The notes under the pieces were generated by a model. That model made no database searches. It was not told the DNA's origin and saw nothing but the letters and a program-made list of their open reading frames with translations. Shown here in pieces: positions 1 to 11,302 of a stretch of 64,000 nucleotides of DNA (positions are counted from its first letter, which is position 1; every line of letters begins with the position of its first letter). The DNA lies in NCBI GenBank assembly GCA_003024175.1, contig MDYQ01000111.1, positions 155,012 to 219,011 of the forward strand. Direction: 5' to 3'. Made by a program: the position numbers and the translations under genes. Source of the stretch: Planoprotostelium fungivorum. Its lineage: Eukaryota; Evosea; Variosea; Cavosteliida; Cavosteliaceae.

Positions 1-2051
1 ACTCTGGTCACCCGTTAGAACGTATGGCTTCCGTGATGTTCGTGTATCTCTTCTCCTTGCCATGGCTGTCCGTCACTGTCCTCCTTCAGTCTCTCATCAT
101 CATCGCATGCGTCTCACAGATGACTCCGTCCATGGTAGACGAGACGAAGAACTGACAAAACCTCTTCTTACTGTCCGTGTAATTGATCTCCATCGCTCCA
201 GGAGTCGTCTGCCCCTATCAATATCCATCTACACCGTTGTAGTCTGACGTCCCACCTTCGAGATACGGCAGAGGAAAGTGCCGGGCCAAGTGTCTGCCAG
301 TAGGAGAGCAGCTTCGTTCTTTGACAAGTAACCGTAGAACCACTTGCATTGGAACATGCCCTTCACCTGATCCATCGTTCAGCTCGCATTCCACGGTAAG
401 AGACGTCGACGGATACGGTACTTGACGTGAGATCACCTGTTCGACGCAGTTGCCGTTGGAAGTGCGAATGGGGCCGAAAAAATGCAAAAAACTCTCGAAA
501 ACGGTTCGATTTACAACGTCCAGGTTACTGTTATCTGACGTGGGGTCAGTCTTGATGTCACCATTCTACATCGTTGTAGATCGACTCTTGCTCACCCAAC
601 AAAAATTTGAGAATGGACTCGATATCAGGGCGAATGGTGATGTTCAAAAATTCAGCCAACGAGTGAACGAACGATTTCCAATTGATGTACAGCTGCGTCA
701 GCCGCGTCAGCTCGATCTACAACGTTGTAGACGGTCACCTGAGTTCCAAAGTATAACTTCCAAAATCCGATGGAGGACGCCGAGGTGGGTGAATAGAGAG
801 GAGAGTCGTTCGAGTCTTCTGACTCATCATTCAACGTCTGATACTTGCGATATGCATTCAAGTTGTACGACGTGATCTTCATTCTATAGGTAGAGCGATA
901 CGTGTTCAACACCGAAGCCAAGACACCTGTTTCGAGTCGGTTCCCGCCCGAAAAGAAGGTTCAAAATTCGAATTCTCACCGGAAGATTGGAGGTTGTCGA
1001 CGAACATGTGATAGTCTCGAATTGCGAGTCTCAAATCTTTGAGCAAGTGATCGGGAACGCCTTCGAAAGTCAGTTTAAAATCCTATTTTATTCTTTTATT
1101 CTCGATGTGTCTCACCTGCTTTCAGCCTCTCGAGCATGTCTAAACCGTTGTAGACGCTCGTCATCGCCACGGTGTATTCCTCCGAGCAGTCTGCGTCTGC
1201 CTCTCTCAACATCTTTGCAGTGATTAGCGAGATGTCTTACGCTAACAAACACGCTCACCTTCAAGATTCGATTGCATTTCTCCTTGCACTGCAATAGATC
1301 GACCTGTGTTCACATCAGAGATGATGACAAGATGGAATGCATACCTCATGTTGCGTGGTCAGTCTCTCTACCTCTGGTAAGCTCTTTCGCGATCCTCTCA
1401 GTATCTTCAAGATGCTGAGACCTTGATCGGTTCCTGAGCCCGATGAAGATCGATGGGTGATCTCTTTTCCGTATGCGGCAGTCTCTCTATAGTCTTTCTC
1501 TTTCAGAGCCTGCTTGTAAAGTTCCTCTGTCACGGATTCAGGGGAGATGAAGACATCTCGTGAGACTCACCGATATACTGTCTATATTCTACGCTTTTGA
1601 TGAATTTTGGAAACGAATCCATGGTCAGAAGGTTCAGGACAGCAGCGGAAACTTCGTTGAAGGCATCACTCTTGAGGTTTTCCGCATCGAGGATCCTGGC
1701 ACTCATTGATTTTCTCGTTTCAGAATCTACATTGACTTGGGTTTCTGCGTCTGAGGAAATGAAGGTGTCATAGATGAGCTTGGCTCTTTTTCCTCTTTCC
1801 TCGGTTGTCATCTCTCCCGCTGCAGATTGAAATGAGATCAGCTCTCTATAGCAGTCGAGGTTTTCCACTGAGAAGGTCCTCCTCAAGAATATTACGAATA
1901 GATCGTAGAGCTCCTCCAATCGTATCAGGACCCTCTTATCATTACATAAAACCGAAGTAGTCCGCCCGCTGACATCTCCCAAGATCTCATCCAATCTCGG
2001 TGGATTATCCAATGTCAGCTGCGGCGGTGAAGCTGTCTCCGGCTGGGGCAT
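1..2051 (-). CDS. RGS domain - Cbl-like TKB/SH2 protein (3' end beyond window)
   Basis: The ATG is at 2051. Exon 1 (2051-1571) encodes a clear RGS domain at about residues 40-160, with the typical helical pattern of a GTPase-activating protein for G-alpha. Further exons join in phase (1526-1345, 1304-1259, 1212-1116, then pieces down to 1) and encode a long helical stretch, an EF-hand-like segment containing INWKSFVHSLAEF, and an SH2 domain with the phosphotyrosine-pocket motif TFLCRIS and a C-terminal YTNITEAIRSNG. Four-helix, EF-hand and SH2 in this order is the layout of the Cbl tyrosine-kinase-binding region; a STAT-like linker-SH2 is an alternative. The SH2 arginine is present. No RING is seen, but the gene runs off the window at a donor site. 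It likely links G-protein and phosphotyrosine signalling. The RGS call is strong; the Cbl-type reading of the middle is inference. Intron 693-738 carries the dispersed palindrome. Confidence 0.75.
714..733. repeat. Dispersed palindrome copy inside an intron
   Basis: The 16-bp palindromic core TCTACAACGTTGTAGA lies at 716-731, inside the 46-nt intron 693-738 of the minus-strand RGS gene. Read on the gene strand the intron begins GTGACCGTCTACAACGTTG, nearly the same as the 40-nt intron at 39821-39860 of an unrelated kinase gene. Confidence 0.8.
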
Positions 2052-2564
2052 GAGAGCTGATGGCCCCAGCTCTTCGATAGGGGAAAATATTTGATATGCG
2101 CAACGAGCTGCTTCGAGGTCACGTGACCTATATATGTGTGGAACTTGTCAACTGTACTGCGAACGCTCTGCGTCTTTCATTCCCGCGGCCCAACCATACA
2201 GGGCACAGCAACTCATGAAGCCACTCACCGTGTCTGCCAGAGTCACACATTAGAGGTGCAAGTAGAGGAGGAAATCACAGGACCGCGATACAGCGAGATT
2301 CGAGTTCTATTAATAAAATATCGATAGGCTGACGGTCTGGGTAGAAGAAACTTGTATGAGACCTCTACAGATCTCGGAAGACAGGCCTACGTCCGGGCCA
2401 CGAGAGCAGAGAGACAGCGCGAGACGATGACATTGGAGTTTGTTGTGAGTTCTCAAACTCTAAAGTCATGTTGCAAGAGGAGCCCGCGCGACATTATCGC
2501 TAGATCTCCGGGTCATTGCCGTGACGGAAGATATTTTGCATCACAATGTGGAACATGATGCATC
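2052..2564. other. Upstream region of the RGS gene
   Basis: About 510 bp between the RGS gene start and the 3' end of the coiled-coil gene. I see no convincing ORF. The only clear signal is the E-box palindrome and TATA-like stretch listed separately. Confidence 0.5.
2117..2136 (-). promoter_or_regulatory. E-box palindrome next to a TATA-like stretch
   Basis: The perfect 12-bp palindrome GGTCACGTGACC (2117-2128) abuts TATATATG (2129-2136), 66-85 bp upstream of the minus-strand RGS start. CACGTG is the classical E-box core. The same hexamer recurs near the starts of other genes (6336, 6355, 34190, 35306, 35319). A promoter role is inferred from position only. Confidence 0.45.
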
Positions 2565-4016
2565 TCATCCTTTACTCTTCTCCTTTCTCGCTTGGACGAG
2601 TTGGGCGTAGACCGTCACCATCTGTCTCTCTAATACCTCTACTTTCTCCTCTTCATCTTCCACTTGGTCGTTTGTTTGTGTGGATAACCCGTAACATTCT
2701 TGTGTCACTGTGTCCCTCTCAGTACCGCTTTCCATGTTTCTGCTCACTCTGCATGCCCTTCTGTCTTCGATTCAATCTCTGTTGAAGGTTCTCGCATGCC
2801 TCCTCCAGCATCTTGTTCTTCGTCTGTTCGTGTTTGATGGTAAGATCTTTATCCCACAACAGCCGCTCGAGAGCTTGCATTCTCTCTGGATCTTCTAACG
2901 GTTGTGATCCACCCATCTAAGATGATCAGCGCGTGAGAGGAGGAAGAATAAAAGGAAAGCATCCGATTTTAATCATTTCCCCAGTCGCTCACCTCGTGAC
3001 GTCTCTGTACTTCTTCCAAGTTTGTCCTCAGCATGTTGTTCTCTTCTTTCAATATGGAGATGTCTCTGGACAATTGAGGTTCGCTGACAGACTGCTCCCT
3101 GCCTCCCTCTTCGGACCATCGTCTTCCATCACGATCAGAGGCGAACGATGAAGAGCACTCACCTTCTCAGTTCTTCCAGAGAATCGAGTTGAATGTTGAT
3201 AGAGGCTTTGACGTCCACCAACATCGTCAACCTCGATCGAGATGAGACGTATGAGATGAAAGATGAGATACCTCTGAACTTCCTGTTCTAACGACTCGAT
3301 TTTAGCTCCGCTCAACTGCAACTCTTCTTCCATTCTCGGGCAATTGGTGCATTGATGTACTTCTCTGGATAGTTTCTTGTCTATGCTTTGTGGATCGGTA
3401 CCATGCAACGGAGACGCTCATACTCACTGATGGGTTGTCCATCTAAAATCTCACGGATGGCGGATAGTTGTTCTTCGTACGATTCGATGCGATCATGTAA
3501 CGATCGATCTGTGGAATGAATCTCGTCATTATGCAGAACATCGGTGCATGCCGGTGCAGAGACTCTTCGTTTCTTTCTGTGTCTATCCATTACCGCACGA
3601 TTGGCATTTGTCTTCACAAATCAGTACATTCAACATCTGTTTCAGATGATTGTAAATTTCACCTTGTTCTCTTTGTCTTTGTTATTCACTTTATCATCTG
3701 TGTCTTTCTCCTCCTTCTTCTTCTTGGGTGGAACGAACGTCATTTCAGGCCTCAATACACCACCATCTCGTTTGAGAATGTGTGATGTCTTATCTGGCTC
3801 TTGAGGTATAGGTGACGTTTTCTTCTTTCTAAATGATTCTGAAGATGATTGTCTGCTCAAAGAGTAGAAATCCATTTCGAGTTTCGTCAGTTTGTTGGGT
3901 GAGGCACCGTTCTTATTTGGTGCCGATTTCATCTTGTGGTGATGATGATATGCGTTTTCCGATGCGATGTGATGTGATGATGGTAAAAAGAAAACCAAAA
4001 GGATCCAAGCACTCAT
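2565..4016 (-). CDS. Coiled-coil protein, function unknown
   Basis: Several minus-strand exons join in phase. The N-terminal part (from ATG 4016, or more likely ATG 3932 starting MKSAPNKNGASP) is Ser/Lys-rich and disordered, with a PPKKKKEEK basic patch. It is followed by TNANRAVMDRHRKKRRVS and then heptad-rich segments typical of coiled coils: DRIESYEEQLSAIREILDG, EEELQLSGAKIESLEQEVQR, ILKEENNMLRTNLEEVQRR, MQALERLLWDKDLTIKHEQ. The last exon ends QLVQARKEKSKG and a stop at 2565. The peptide from the 4016 start contains a hydrophobic stretch that could mimic a signal sequence, but it ends in a His run and reads more like 5' leader. A cytoskeletal, centrosomal or golgin-type scaffold role would fit, but no family is recognised. 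Confidence 0.6.
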
Positions 4017-4182
4017 ACAAATGTTTTCGTCAGATCAAAGATAGTCAAGAGTAGCAAATATTTTTTGAAATCATCGTGCTAAAGTCCTCCCAGCCTGCCT
4101 GATACTTTTAGGGTCGACCGCACAAAAATCGACAACTTAAATATTATGGTACGATATTCGAGAATAAAATCGATTTATCTGA

Positions 4183-6071
4183 TCATATCACATTCAGAAG
4201 AGGTACTGCCGATTGCACCGCAAATTCGACATCGTACGCGGCGTCTCCTCCACCGTAGCACAAGTAATACTTTCCCTTCTCCCTCACGCTGATCGTCGTG
4301 ATCGTCTGGTTCAGAGACACCTTTCCTGTGAACGCTCCAGTGCAGAGCTTGTCCCCCGAGAAATAGATCCACCCAGTGGAGCTGGAAGCCTTGAAGCGAA
4401 AGGAGGTGGGAGTGGCTGTTCTCGTGACGTTGGGCTGCATGGAGCGGATGACATCATCGGACGGAATGTTGTGAGTGAATGCCATGGCGGTGGTAGAGGG
4501 AGTCGAATAGAATCGGCTGTTGAATGCGGACAGACTATCATCGTCATCACCATCGTGTCTTCTCGTATGTCGATCTCACGTGAATTGGTATAGAATGTGT
4601 GTGTCGAGGCCTTCGACCGTGAGTTGGTCGTTCAGGACTTCGTTCACAGACACGTTGAAACTGTAATATCCACCATCGGCCGGTCCAGAATATTCTACGA
4701 CGTAATGTGTGATCTCGTACGGATAACCACTATCATCGGGGCGGTTCCACCTCAATTGAACTTGAGAAGAAGACAACACTTGCGCCTTGACGTTCGATGG
4801 AGAAGAAGGCACCGGCAGTATCAGCTGACCTCCCCACGTGATTTCGGCGCTGCGGTATGCATTGTGATTTTCGACTGCACGAAGTCAGATATAGACACCG
4901 CAGGTCTCTACAAACTCACGAACGAGGACGTAGCTGTCATCGTTGAGACGGTAAGTTGTCTCTTGGCCTTCGTAACCGTTCGAAGAGGGTAGCAAGAGAC
5001 GTTTACCGTCACCACCGCAATCGCGATCGGAAGTGTAAGAGTAATCCGTGTCTTCCACGACGAAGACACAGACGGAGACGGTGTCCGGAGAGGAGATCTG
5101 TAGGTGGAGGGTGGTGCCCTGATCGAGTGAGATGATGTGATGAGTGTCGCTCGATCTCACCATGTCCACGTTCGATAAGGTGTATTGGACTTCGTCGTAC
5201 ACACTCAGGGTCATCATCTCCATGTCTTGTTGCATGGCACAATTCTGCGCAGATTGCGATCGGGATCTACGTATCGCTCAGCATTTGAAAAAGTATAAAT
5301 ATCTCACCTCAATACATCGACGTATCCGCTCATACTGTGCAGCGTGAGCCAATTGAAAGGTCCCCACGCGAACATCCCTCCACATCCCGTGCAATCTACA
5401 TCCTGCCTCTCCCCCATATCCGGCCACCCCGGCGGTAGACTCGTCACCACATCCTGCTGCGTCCCGTACGTCTTGACGTACCTCACGTAATCTACACCGT
5501 AAGATTGGAAGGTGGAGATGAATTCAGCATCTCCGACACGTGGCTGACCGAACGTCACGAGGCCGTCTACGTTCTGTCCCTGGGTGAGACGGTCCAACGA
5601 GTACAACACGGCGAGAGCTCCCCCGAGACTGTGACCTGTGACGAAGATCTTGTACTTGTCCAAGTCCCTCGGTATCCTCGTTCTGAATTGTCCGAGGTCT
5701 TCGAAGGCCGAGAAGAAGCCACTGTGAACGTTTCCACAAGGTGCGCCGTTCAGCTGGCATGGGATCTGGGCGGCGTCGATGTCGGTGAGATCATTGTTGA
5801 GATTCTGTATGACGGTGCCACGGAATGAGATGATGGCCCAGCCAAGAGAAGATGATGCGAACAGATCTCCACGAGCTAGAGGAGAGTCCATGGTATTGAG
5901 GAAGGTGAATCGGTGGCACTTTCCTTGATAAGTCCACTGGTGGTCGGTGGCGTCAGAGTATGAGCGTGATGCGAAGTAGGCCAAGAGGGCGTCACGATCG
6001 GCGGAATTGCATTGGACAGCTGAGAGGAGAGAGAGAAAAATACAGAGGGAGGCGATTGTACTAAGCTTCAT
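4183..6071 (-). CDS. Secreted class 3 lipase, probably fused to a fibronectin type III region
   Basis: ATG 6071 starts a textbook signal peptide (MKLSTIASLCIFLSLLSAVQC). The main exon to about 5304 is a lipase_3 (alpha/beta hydrolase) domain with the nucleophile elbow GHSLGG, followed by GLVTFGQPRVGD and a C-terminal WLTLHSMSGYVDVL. These enzymes hydrolyse triglyceride or phospholipid esters. Downstream exons on the same strand encode a beta-rich domain, a fibronectin III domain (VKAQVLSSSQVQLRWNRPDD) and a further beta-rich tail ending at 4183. Two acceptors are possible after the lipase exon. One (ATACGTAG) keeps the frame open into the FN3 part. The other (CTGCGCAG) adds IVPCNKTWR and a stop. 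Because the FN3 part has no signal peptide of its own, I prefer one gene, with possible alternative splicing. The lipase is certain; the fusion is not. Confidence 0.75.
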
Positions 6072-6388
6072 CGTGAAGCGATCTGATTGAAGATCACGGA
6101 GCAAGAACAGCCATTGGGCTGGTGAAGCAGAAGTCACCTTAACGGAACGAGAAGTTTGATTACTTGAATATTCTAAAGGAGTTGGCGTTGGTCTCAACGC
6201 CAACGACGCATTCAGCTCTGTCGTTTGACTGATCTCATTGTCGAGATTGTGTGGTCAGTGCCTGACCTTGAAGTTGGGGAGTAATTGAATGGCACGAGTG
6301 TCCTCAAAGTCATCGTCGTTGTGAGATTTCATTCTCACGTGACTTCGGTCTCGTCACGTGGACATTTGTTACAAATACATAAACCACG
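6072..6388. promoter_or_regulatory. Divergent promoter with two E-boxes
   Basis: This 317-bp gap separates the minus-strand lipase start from the plus-strand phosphatase/nuclease start. It holds two CACGTG hexamers (6336-6341 and 6355-6360), 19 bp apart centre to centre. They sit about 30-50 bp upstream of the plus-strand ATG. A shared regulatory role is inferred from placement. Confidence 0.45.
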
Positions 6389-7268
6389 ATGACGAAGAAG
6401 AAGAAGCCCGTTTTACAATACGATGAGCCAGTTGATGAGACACCTCTTCCACTGCCTTTGAAGACATGCAGTTGGAACATCATGACTTCCAATTTCAGGA
6501 CGGAAGGTGACACAGACCATGTGAAGAGGAACGAGGGAATCATCGACCTTCTCGATCAACAAGATTGTGACTTGATCTTTTTGCAAGAGGTGTGGCACAT
6601 CACCTTCGATTCGATTGACAATCATTCAGGTCGACGAACTATTCCTCAACGTTCTGAACGCCCACTCCATTGTCACAGACAAAAATTACCACGTCTACGT
6701 GACCGAATCATTGGATCCCTACGGCCAAGCCGTCCTCTCTCGACCAGAGCTGAGTAGTCGAGGATACTTCCGTAACAAGGGAGGAGAGAAGCAATTCCTC
6801 ATGGTAGAAGCCTCCAACGTCCAATTCTTCAACGTCCACCTCATCGCAACAGACGAACAGCGAAAACAGAGACAAGGACAGATCCGAGACCTCGTCAAGT
6901 ACTGTGTCGACGAGGGTAGAACTGCTGTCATCTGTGGCGACTTGAATTTTGCCACCGAAGATGAAGTCATCGAGGGGTGGAAAGAACTATGCCCACCAAA
7001 CAAGAGAAAGGCCACGTATGACGTGAACAACCCGATGACCATCACCGAAGAGAGCTACCGTTTCGACAGGTCAGCGTGTCGTTCAGGATGAGATTGTGAG
7101 CTGAATGGCTTCTGCAGGTTCTATTGCTCGGATGATAGTTTGGTTGCAGAGGAATACAGCCTGGTAAAAAACGAAGGTCTTTCTGATCATTATGCCGTAC
7201 GATTCGTACTGAACTATAGGAAGAAGAAAGGGTCAAGCAGTGAAAACGTGACGCTGAATAAACCATGA
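6389..7268 (+). CDS. Endonuclease/exonuclease/phosphatase family enzyme
   Basis: Three exons join in phase (6389 to about 6588; about 6629-7069; about 7119-7268). The product of roughly 260 residues shows the EEP fold landmarks in order: CSWNI near the N-terminus, DLIFLQEV with the metal-binding Glu, NVHLIA, AVICGDLNF (the D-x-N signature) and GLSDHYAV with the terminal Asp-His pair. EEP enzymes cleave phosphodiester bonds in DNA, RNA, phosphoinositides or sphingomyelin. The small size without extra domains resembles DNase I/sphingomyelinase-like members, but the substrate cannot be read from the sequence. There is no signal peptide, and the N-terminus is Lys-rich (MTKKKKP). The second intron uses the less common donor GTCAGC. 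Confidence 0.85.
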
Positions 7269-7403
7269 TGATGTGTATCGAGGAGGTATTTGTGATCATC
7301 ATAATCAATTCGTGGAATACAAATGGTCGTAAACAGATTTGTAGAATGAACGGAAAAAACGGAAGAATTTCTATCTTCCCATTTACATTTTACACACAAC
7401 ATC

Positions 7404-8504
7404 ATGTCGGCAGCATCAGGTGCAACGAAGAAGAACTTCGACTTGGAGATTAAGAGCGGTTATGCTATTCTCAGTGAGTGCAACTTTCCCTTAACTCATG
7501 ATTCACATCACCTCTTCAGCCCTCTGCTCCGAACCCGTCAACACCATGACGATGTCGATGTGGAAAGAACTCAATGCAACTCTCGAAAAGTTAGAGAAGG
7601 ACTCCTCCGTTCGAGGTCTGATCATCACATCTGGTCTGTCCAAGAATCTCTTCTCCGCAGGAAATGACATCAAAGAGTTGTACGCCCCCAACACAAACGA
7701 AGAGAGGTACACGACCTTCCACAAGGAGTCGAATCGCTTCCTAGGTCGTCTCTTCTTCAGTCGTCTCGTAGTCATCTCGGCCATCAAGGGTGTGTGGCGA
7801 TCTCGTCTCGTTGATCATGTTCCGTAATGGTATCATGTAGGTGCATGCCCGGCCGCTGGCACTTGTGTGGCCATGGTATCTGATATCCGCATCGTCACTC
7901 CCGACACCTGGATGTCTCTCAATGAGGTATGTCACATCTTCCATTTCAAATCGTCGCACCTCCATCACGATCGTCATCTCACCTCCATACAGGTATCCAT
8001 CGGTGTCCCCGTTCCAGAAGTGTGGATCAAGGTGAGATCGTACTTTCATCTCATGATCTGAATCATCTGTGCAGGTGTTGGCCTTCCACCTCGGTGCATC
8101 AAGAGCCGACAAGGCCGTCCAATACTCCCAAAAGATCGACGCCCAATCCGGAAAGGACCTCGGGTTCATCGATGAGGTGAGTCCATCATCTTCCATCGCA
8201 CCATCCATCATCACACGTTCACCGTCATCACCTCTAAACTGAAGACGACCAGATCGTCAACGATGCGGCTCTCCTCATTCCCGCCGCCGAGATCGCGATG
8301 AAGACCATCTTGAAGTTGTCCGATTCCGCCAGAGCTACGACCAAGCAGTTGTCTCGCAGAGCTCTCGCAGAAGAGTGGTTGAACGAGAGCCGATTGGACA
8401 AGGAGGGTAGAGAGGGCTTCCACAAGATCATCAGCGCCGAGTCCACCGTCAAGGCTCTCGGAGCCACTCTGGCCAGATTAGGTGGAGGAAAGAGCAAGAT
8501 CTGA
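7404..8504 (+). CDS. Enoyl-CoA hydratase/isomerase family protein
   Basis: Six exons starting at ATG 7404 (MSAASGATKKNFDLEI). The crotonase fold is evident: NTMTMSMWKELN, the oxyanion-hole segment FSAGNDIKELY, then SAIKGACPAAGTCVAMVSDIRI, the second oxyanion loop of this superfamily, and NEVSIGVPVPE. The protein ends KALGATLARLGGGKSKI. Length and features resemble delta3,delta2-enoyl-CoA isomerases, which move double bonds during beta-oxidation of unsaturated fatty acids. The C-terminal SKI is close to a PTS1 peroxisomal signal (SKL type), so peroxisomal location is a fair inference. A second AATAAA-rich stretch follows at 8565. The next gene begins about 155 bp downstream on the same strand. 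Confidence 0.88.
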
Positions 8505-8659
8505 ATGAAAGAACGTCTTCTCTTTTGTGATCTCCATCATGAGATGATGATCGTGCGTTATTTTTATTGAAAATAAATGGTAAATCTTGTTTACAACGGA
8601 AAAGTACGGCGGCTCCCGTCACAACTTTTACGTTCTTGAACGTACTGAGAGACACGAAC

Positions 8660-10499
8660 ATGCAACAGTGGACATTCATAGAAGAGGAAGATATCTCTAA
8701 CGTCACGATATTCGTAGATCCTCCATTTGAAACCGTTCAAAAGGAAAGCCATCTTTTGGCACTGCCCCATGATGGTTGCCCGTTATCCGTAAGAGTATAT
8801 CCAAAAGAAGGATATATCTTGCACAAGATATATTCTCTTGGTGGTGGAGTGAGAAATATACGAGGTGGTTACGACCTTACTCAGGGCATCATCTCAGAAG
8901 GTACACACGTCGTCACGGTCCTGCCCCTCTTCCAGAGATACGATCGAACCACCTTCTACCTCTACATCTTGTGTACACTGTCCACCGTGCAAGGTCCGAT
9001 GAGAGATGTCATCTTCCGCTCTCGGTTCTCTCCAACACAAGGAGATGAACCGTCATCGCCAGACTCCGACCTCGTGTGGACACCTGGCTTCTTATTACAA
9101 CAAGACGGAGACAAGAGTTCCATCTTAGGTGAGACATCGATGGACGATGAAGAGAAGAATCACTCTGAACAGGCTCGATACGTGATCCAAAGAAGCTGGC
9201 GGCCATCTGGCCCGGTTTCATCTCTACGAGAGATGTCACAAGGTTATCCGGTGCTTATCAAGAATGCATATTGGGCTCTCGAGTGATGCACGAAGCGGCC
9301 GATCGATTGGAAAAGAACGAAATGTCCCCGTCAGAGTACCTCATCTATAACGTTATACTTAAGTGACTGAATCGTAGGCTGAGCGCCATGAGTCCGGACA
9401 TCTTATCGTCCCTACTGCCTCTTGCGATAGACTTGGGATGTTCCGTGAAGCTCCTCCGGGTCATCGCTCAAACCACATCCACAGAGAAATTGAATCTACA
9501 ACCAGCCCTGTTTTCGGCAGTGTGTGCCAAGCGAGAGGAAGTCGTCCATTGGTTGACGACAGAATGCGGGGTGGATCCAACGGCTGATGATGGTTTCATC
9601 ATCTTCTGTGCCAGCTACCTGGACGATCAGTCCGTGGTCAAGTGATGTCATCGCACGTGCATCGACTCCATCACTCACCCGTAACAGACTCCTACTCAGC
9701 TGTGGTTGCCGAGCTCGTTCAATTCTCCCGTGGGTAATTCGAGTAGAATCCACGTTACGTAGAGAGCTACCCGTTCCATTGCGGCTCACCAGCTCTCTCG
9801 ACGGACCCACTTCCATCACCCTCCGTACATCTACAACGAGCCACATCGATTCTCCCGCCTCACCAGAGACGACCCCGGACAGAGAGGAAGATGAGAACCA
9901 CGGACACTTTCGATTCTATTCGGCACCCGTCAAGCCACATCAGAGAGCTTCTTACGAACACACGCCGAGACGCATGTACCTCATCGATGGAACGAAGGAC
10001 GTCATCATCGGTGAGTGGTGGATAGAGGACGTCGTGTGATGTGCATCAGGTAATCGGATGGGATGTCAATTGTGCTTCTCTTCCGTCTTAGTTCTCATCG
10101 ACATCCCTCCCTGCCTGGAAGGACCTACAAAATTGCAGATGCCTCTCGATCAGACCTCCCCCGCAGCTTTCAAACTGCCCGCTCTGACCTACCGCGTGAG
10201 ACAAACAAAGATACACCATCATCTCGATTCTCACGGACGTCTAACAGATGAGACCTTCATTCTGGGGGAAAGATGTTCGCATCGTCTTTCGTATCTTCGC
10301 CGATGTGATGGATCCAATCACAGGGGAAATCACCATGATTCACGAAGAGCTACCCACTCATCCATTCTCGGTCTGCAGCAATCCGGCCAGATTGAAGGCG
10401 AAGAACAACCGAAAGATGATCGAGCCATCTGCATTCTGTGGAGGATGCATCCTCGATCACCGTGGAATAGCCTCACCCCCCTGCGATAGCTACCAATGA
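8660..10499 (+). CDS. Unrecognised multidomain protein with ankyrin-like centre
   Basis: Joined from ATG 8660 (MQQWTFIEEED). The first part (about 155 residues) is beta-rich (VTIFVDPPFETVQKE, GTHVVTVLPLFQRYDRTTF). An intron at 9129-9172 leads to a helical part (KKLAAIWPGFISTRDV). An intron with donor GTCAGA leads to ankyrin-like helices ending VVKLLLSCG. The last part reads FRFYSAPVKPHQRASYEHTP, then VLIDIPPCLEGPTKLQMPL, then VRIVFRIFADVMDPITGE and HPFSVCSNPARLKAKNNRK, ending at 10499. The HQR-x-SY segment and the following beta pattern resemble the small minus-strand gene at 25976-26510, so the two share an unnamed domain. The beta-ankyrin-beta layout loosely recalls Rel/NF-kB-type Ig-fold proteins, but no diagnostic motif is present and I make no such call. 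Confidence 0.6.
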
Positions 10500-11302
10500 G
10501 AAGTGAAAGAATAAAGAACACTTCTTTCAGGATGTCTTTCATGATGGACCGTCGGTGCGCGGCTCATTCCCGCCAAAACTTCGCAGAATTCAGACGGGAG
10601 ATTCTGCGCGGATGAGATCAGTTGCAATGTTCTCCAAAGAGTACGAAGGGCCAAGCGTGGTTGAGTTTCGCTCCCCCTTGGTCTTTTCAGGAGAGATGAT
10701 TACACCAAGAGCAGATATTTGAAACGTATGAGTCTTGAGCCCATGCTTTGAAAATACTTTCAACGGATGATCTTCAGTGCTTTCATAAAGAGAACATATT
10801 GCAATCCTTCCTCTTCTTCATTAAACAATAGTGATTAACGTCTAAATCGTGATGGTGATAGGGAAATTCCCTGCTCTGTAATTCACACGAAGGTACACAA
10901 AGAAGAACGATTCTCTCCCCTAACGTGTATAGAGATCAATGTCTGTAGTCATTTGAATACTTTCATCTTCAAATAGGGTGCGAAATGCCGTCGGTACAAC
11001 GAAACTCACGCTGAATCCACATGATTGAGCTCAAGTGTGGAATTGTATCTCAGCGCAAGTGATGCAGTGTGGATTAGTGAGGTGGAACTCATCAGCTGAG
11101 TATGGACTCATCTGACGGTCGTGTTGACCATTCTAATCGAGTGTGCAAATCATTGGAGACATCCATAGAAAGAATACATCCACCTTGTGTTCAAAAAGGC
11201 CAAAGTTGATGGACGAAGATTCGAAATATAAATCCGGCGCGAAAAAGTTCCACTACAACGAAGGGTTGGGCGACATCAGATCACCTGTGTGCACACTTCG
11301 CA
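10500..11302. other. Gap with no recognised gene
   Basis: About 800 bp downstream of the ankyrin-like gene and upstream of NUP54. No ORF with coding character, no RNA gene and no long repeat is visible. A short plus-strand reading frame (MDEDSKYKSGAKKF, from about 11210) overlaps the NUP54 leader but does not splice into its frame. Confidence 0.4.

Noticed and set aside
9353-9368. A 15-nt intron (GTGACTGAATCGTAG) in the ankyrin-like gene, comparable to the ultra-short introns of some ciliates.
   Set aside because: The frame is equally restored by a 48-nt intron with donor GTCAGAG upstream and the same acceptor. That matches the usual intron length here, and a GTCAG donor is also used in the 6389 gene.
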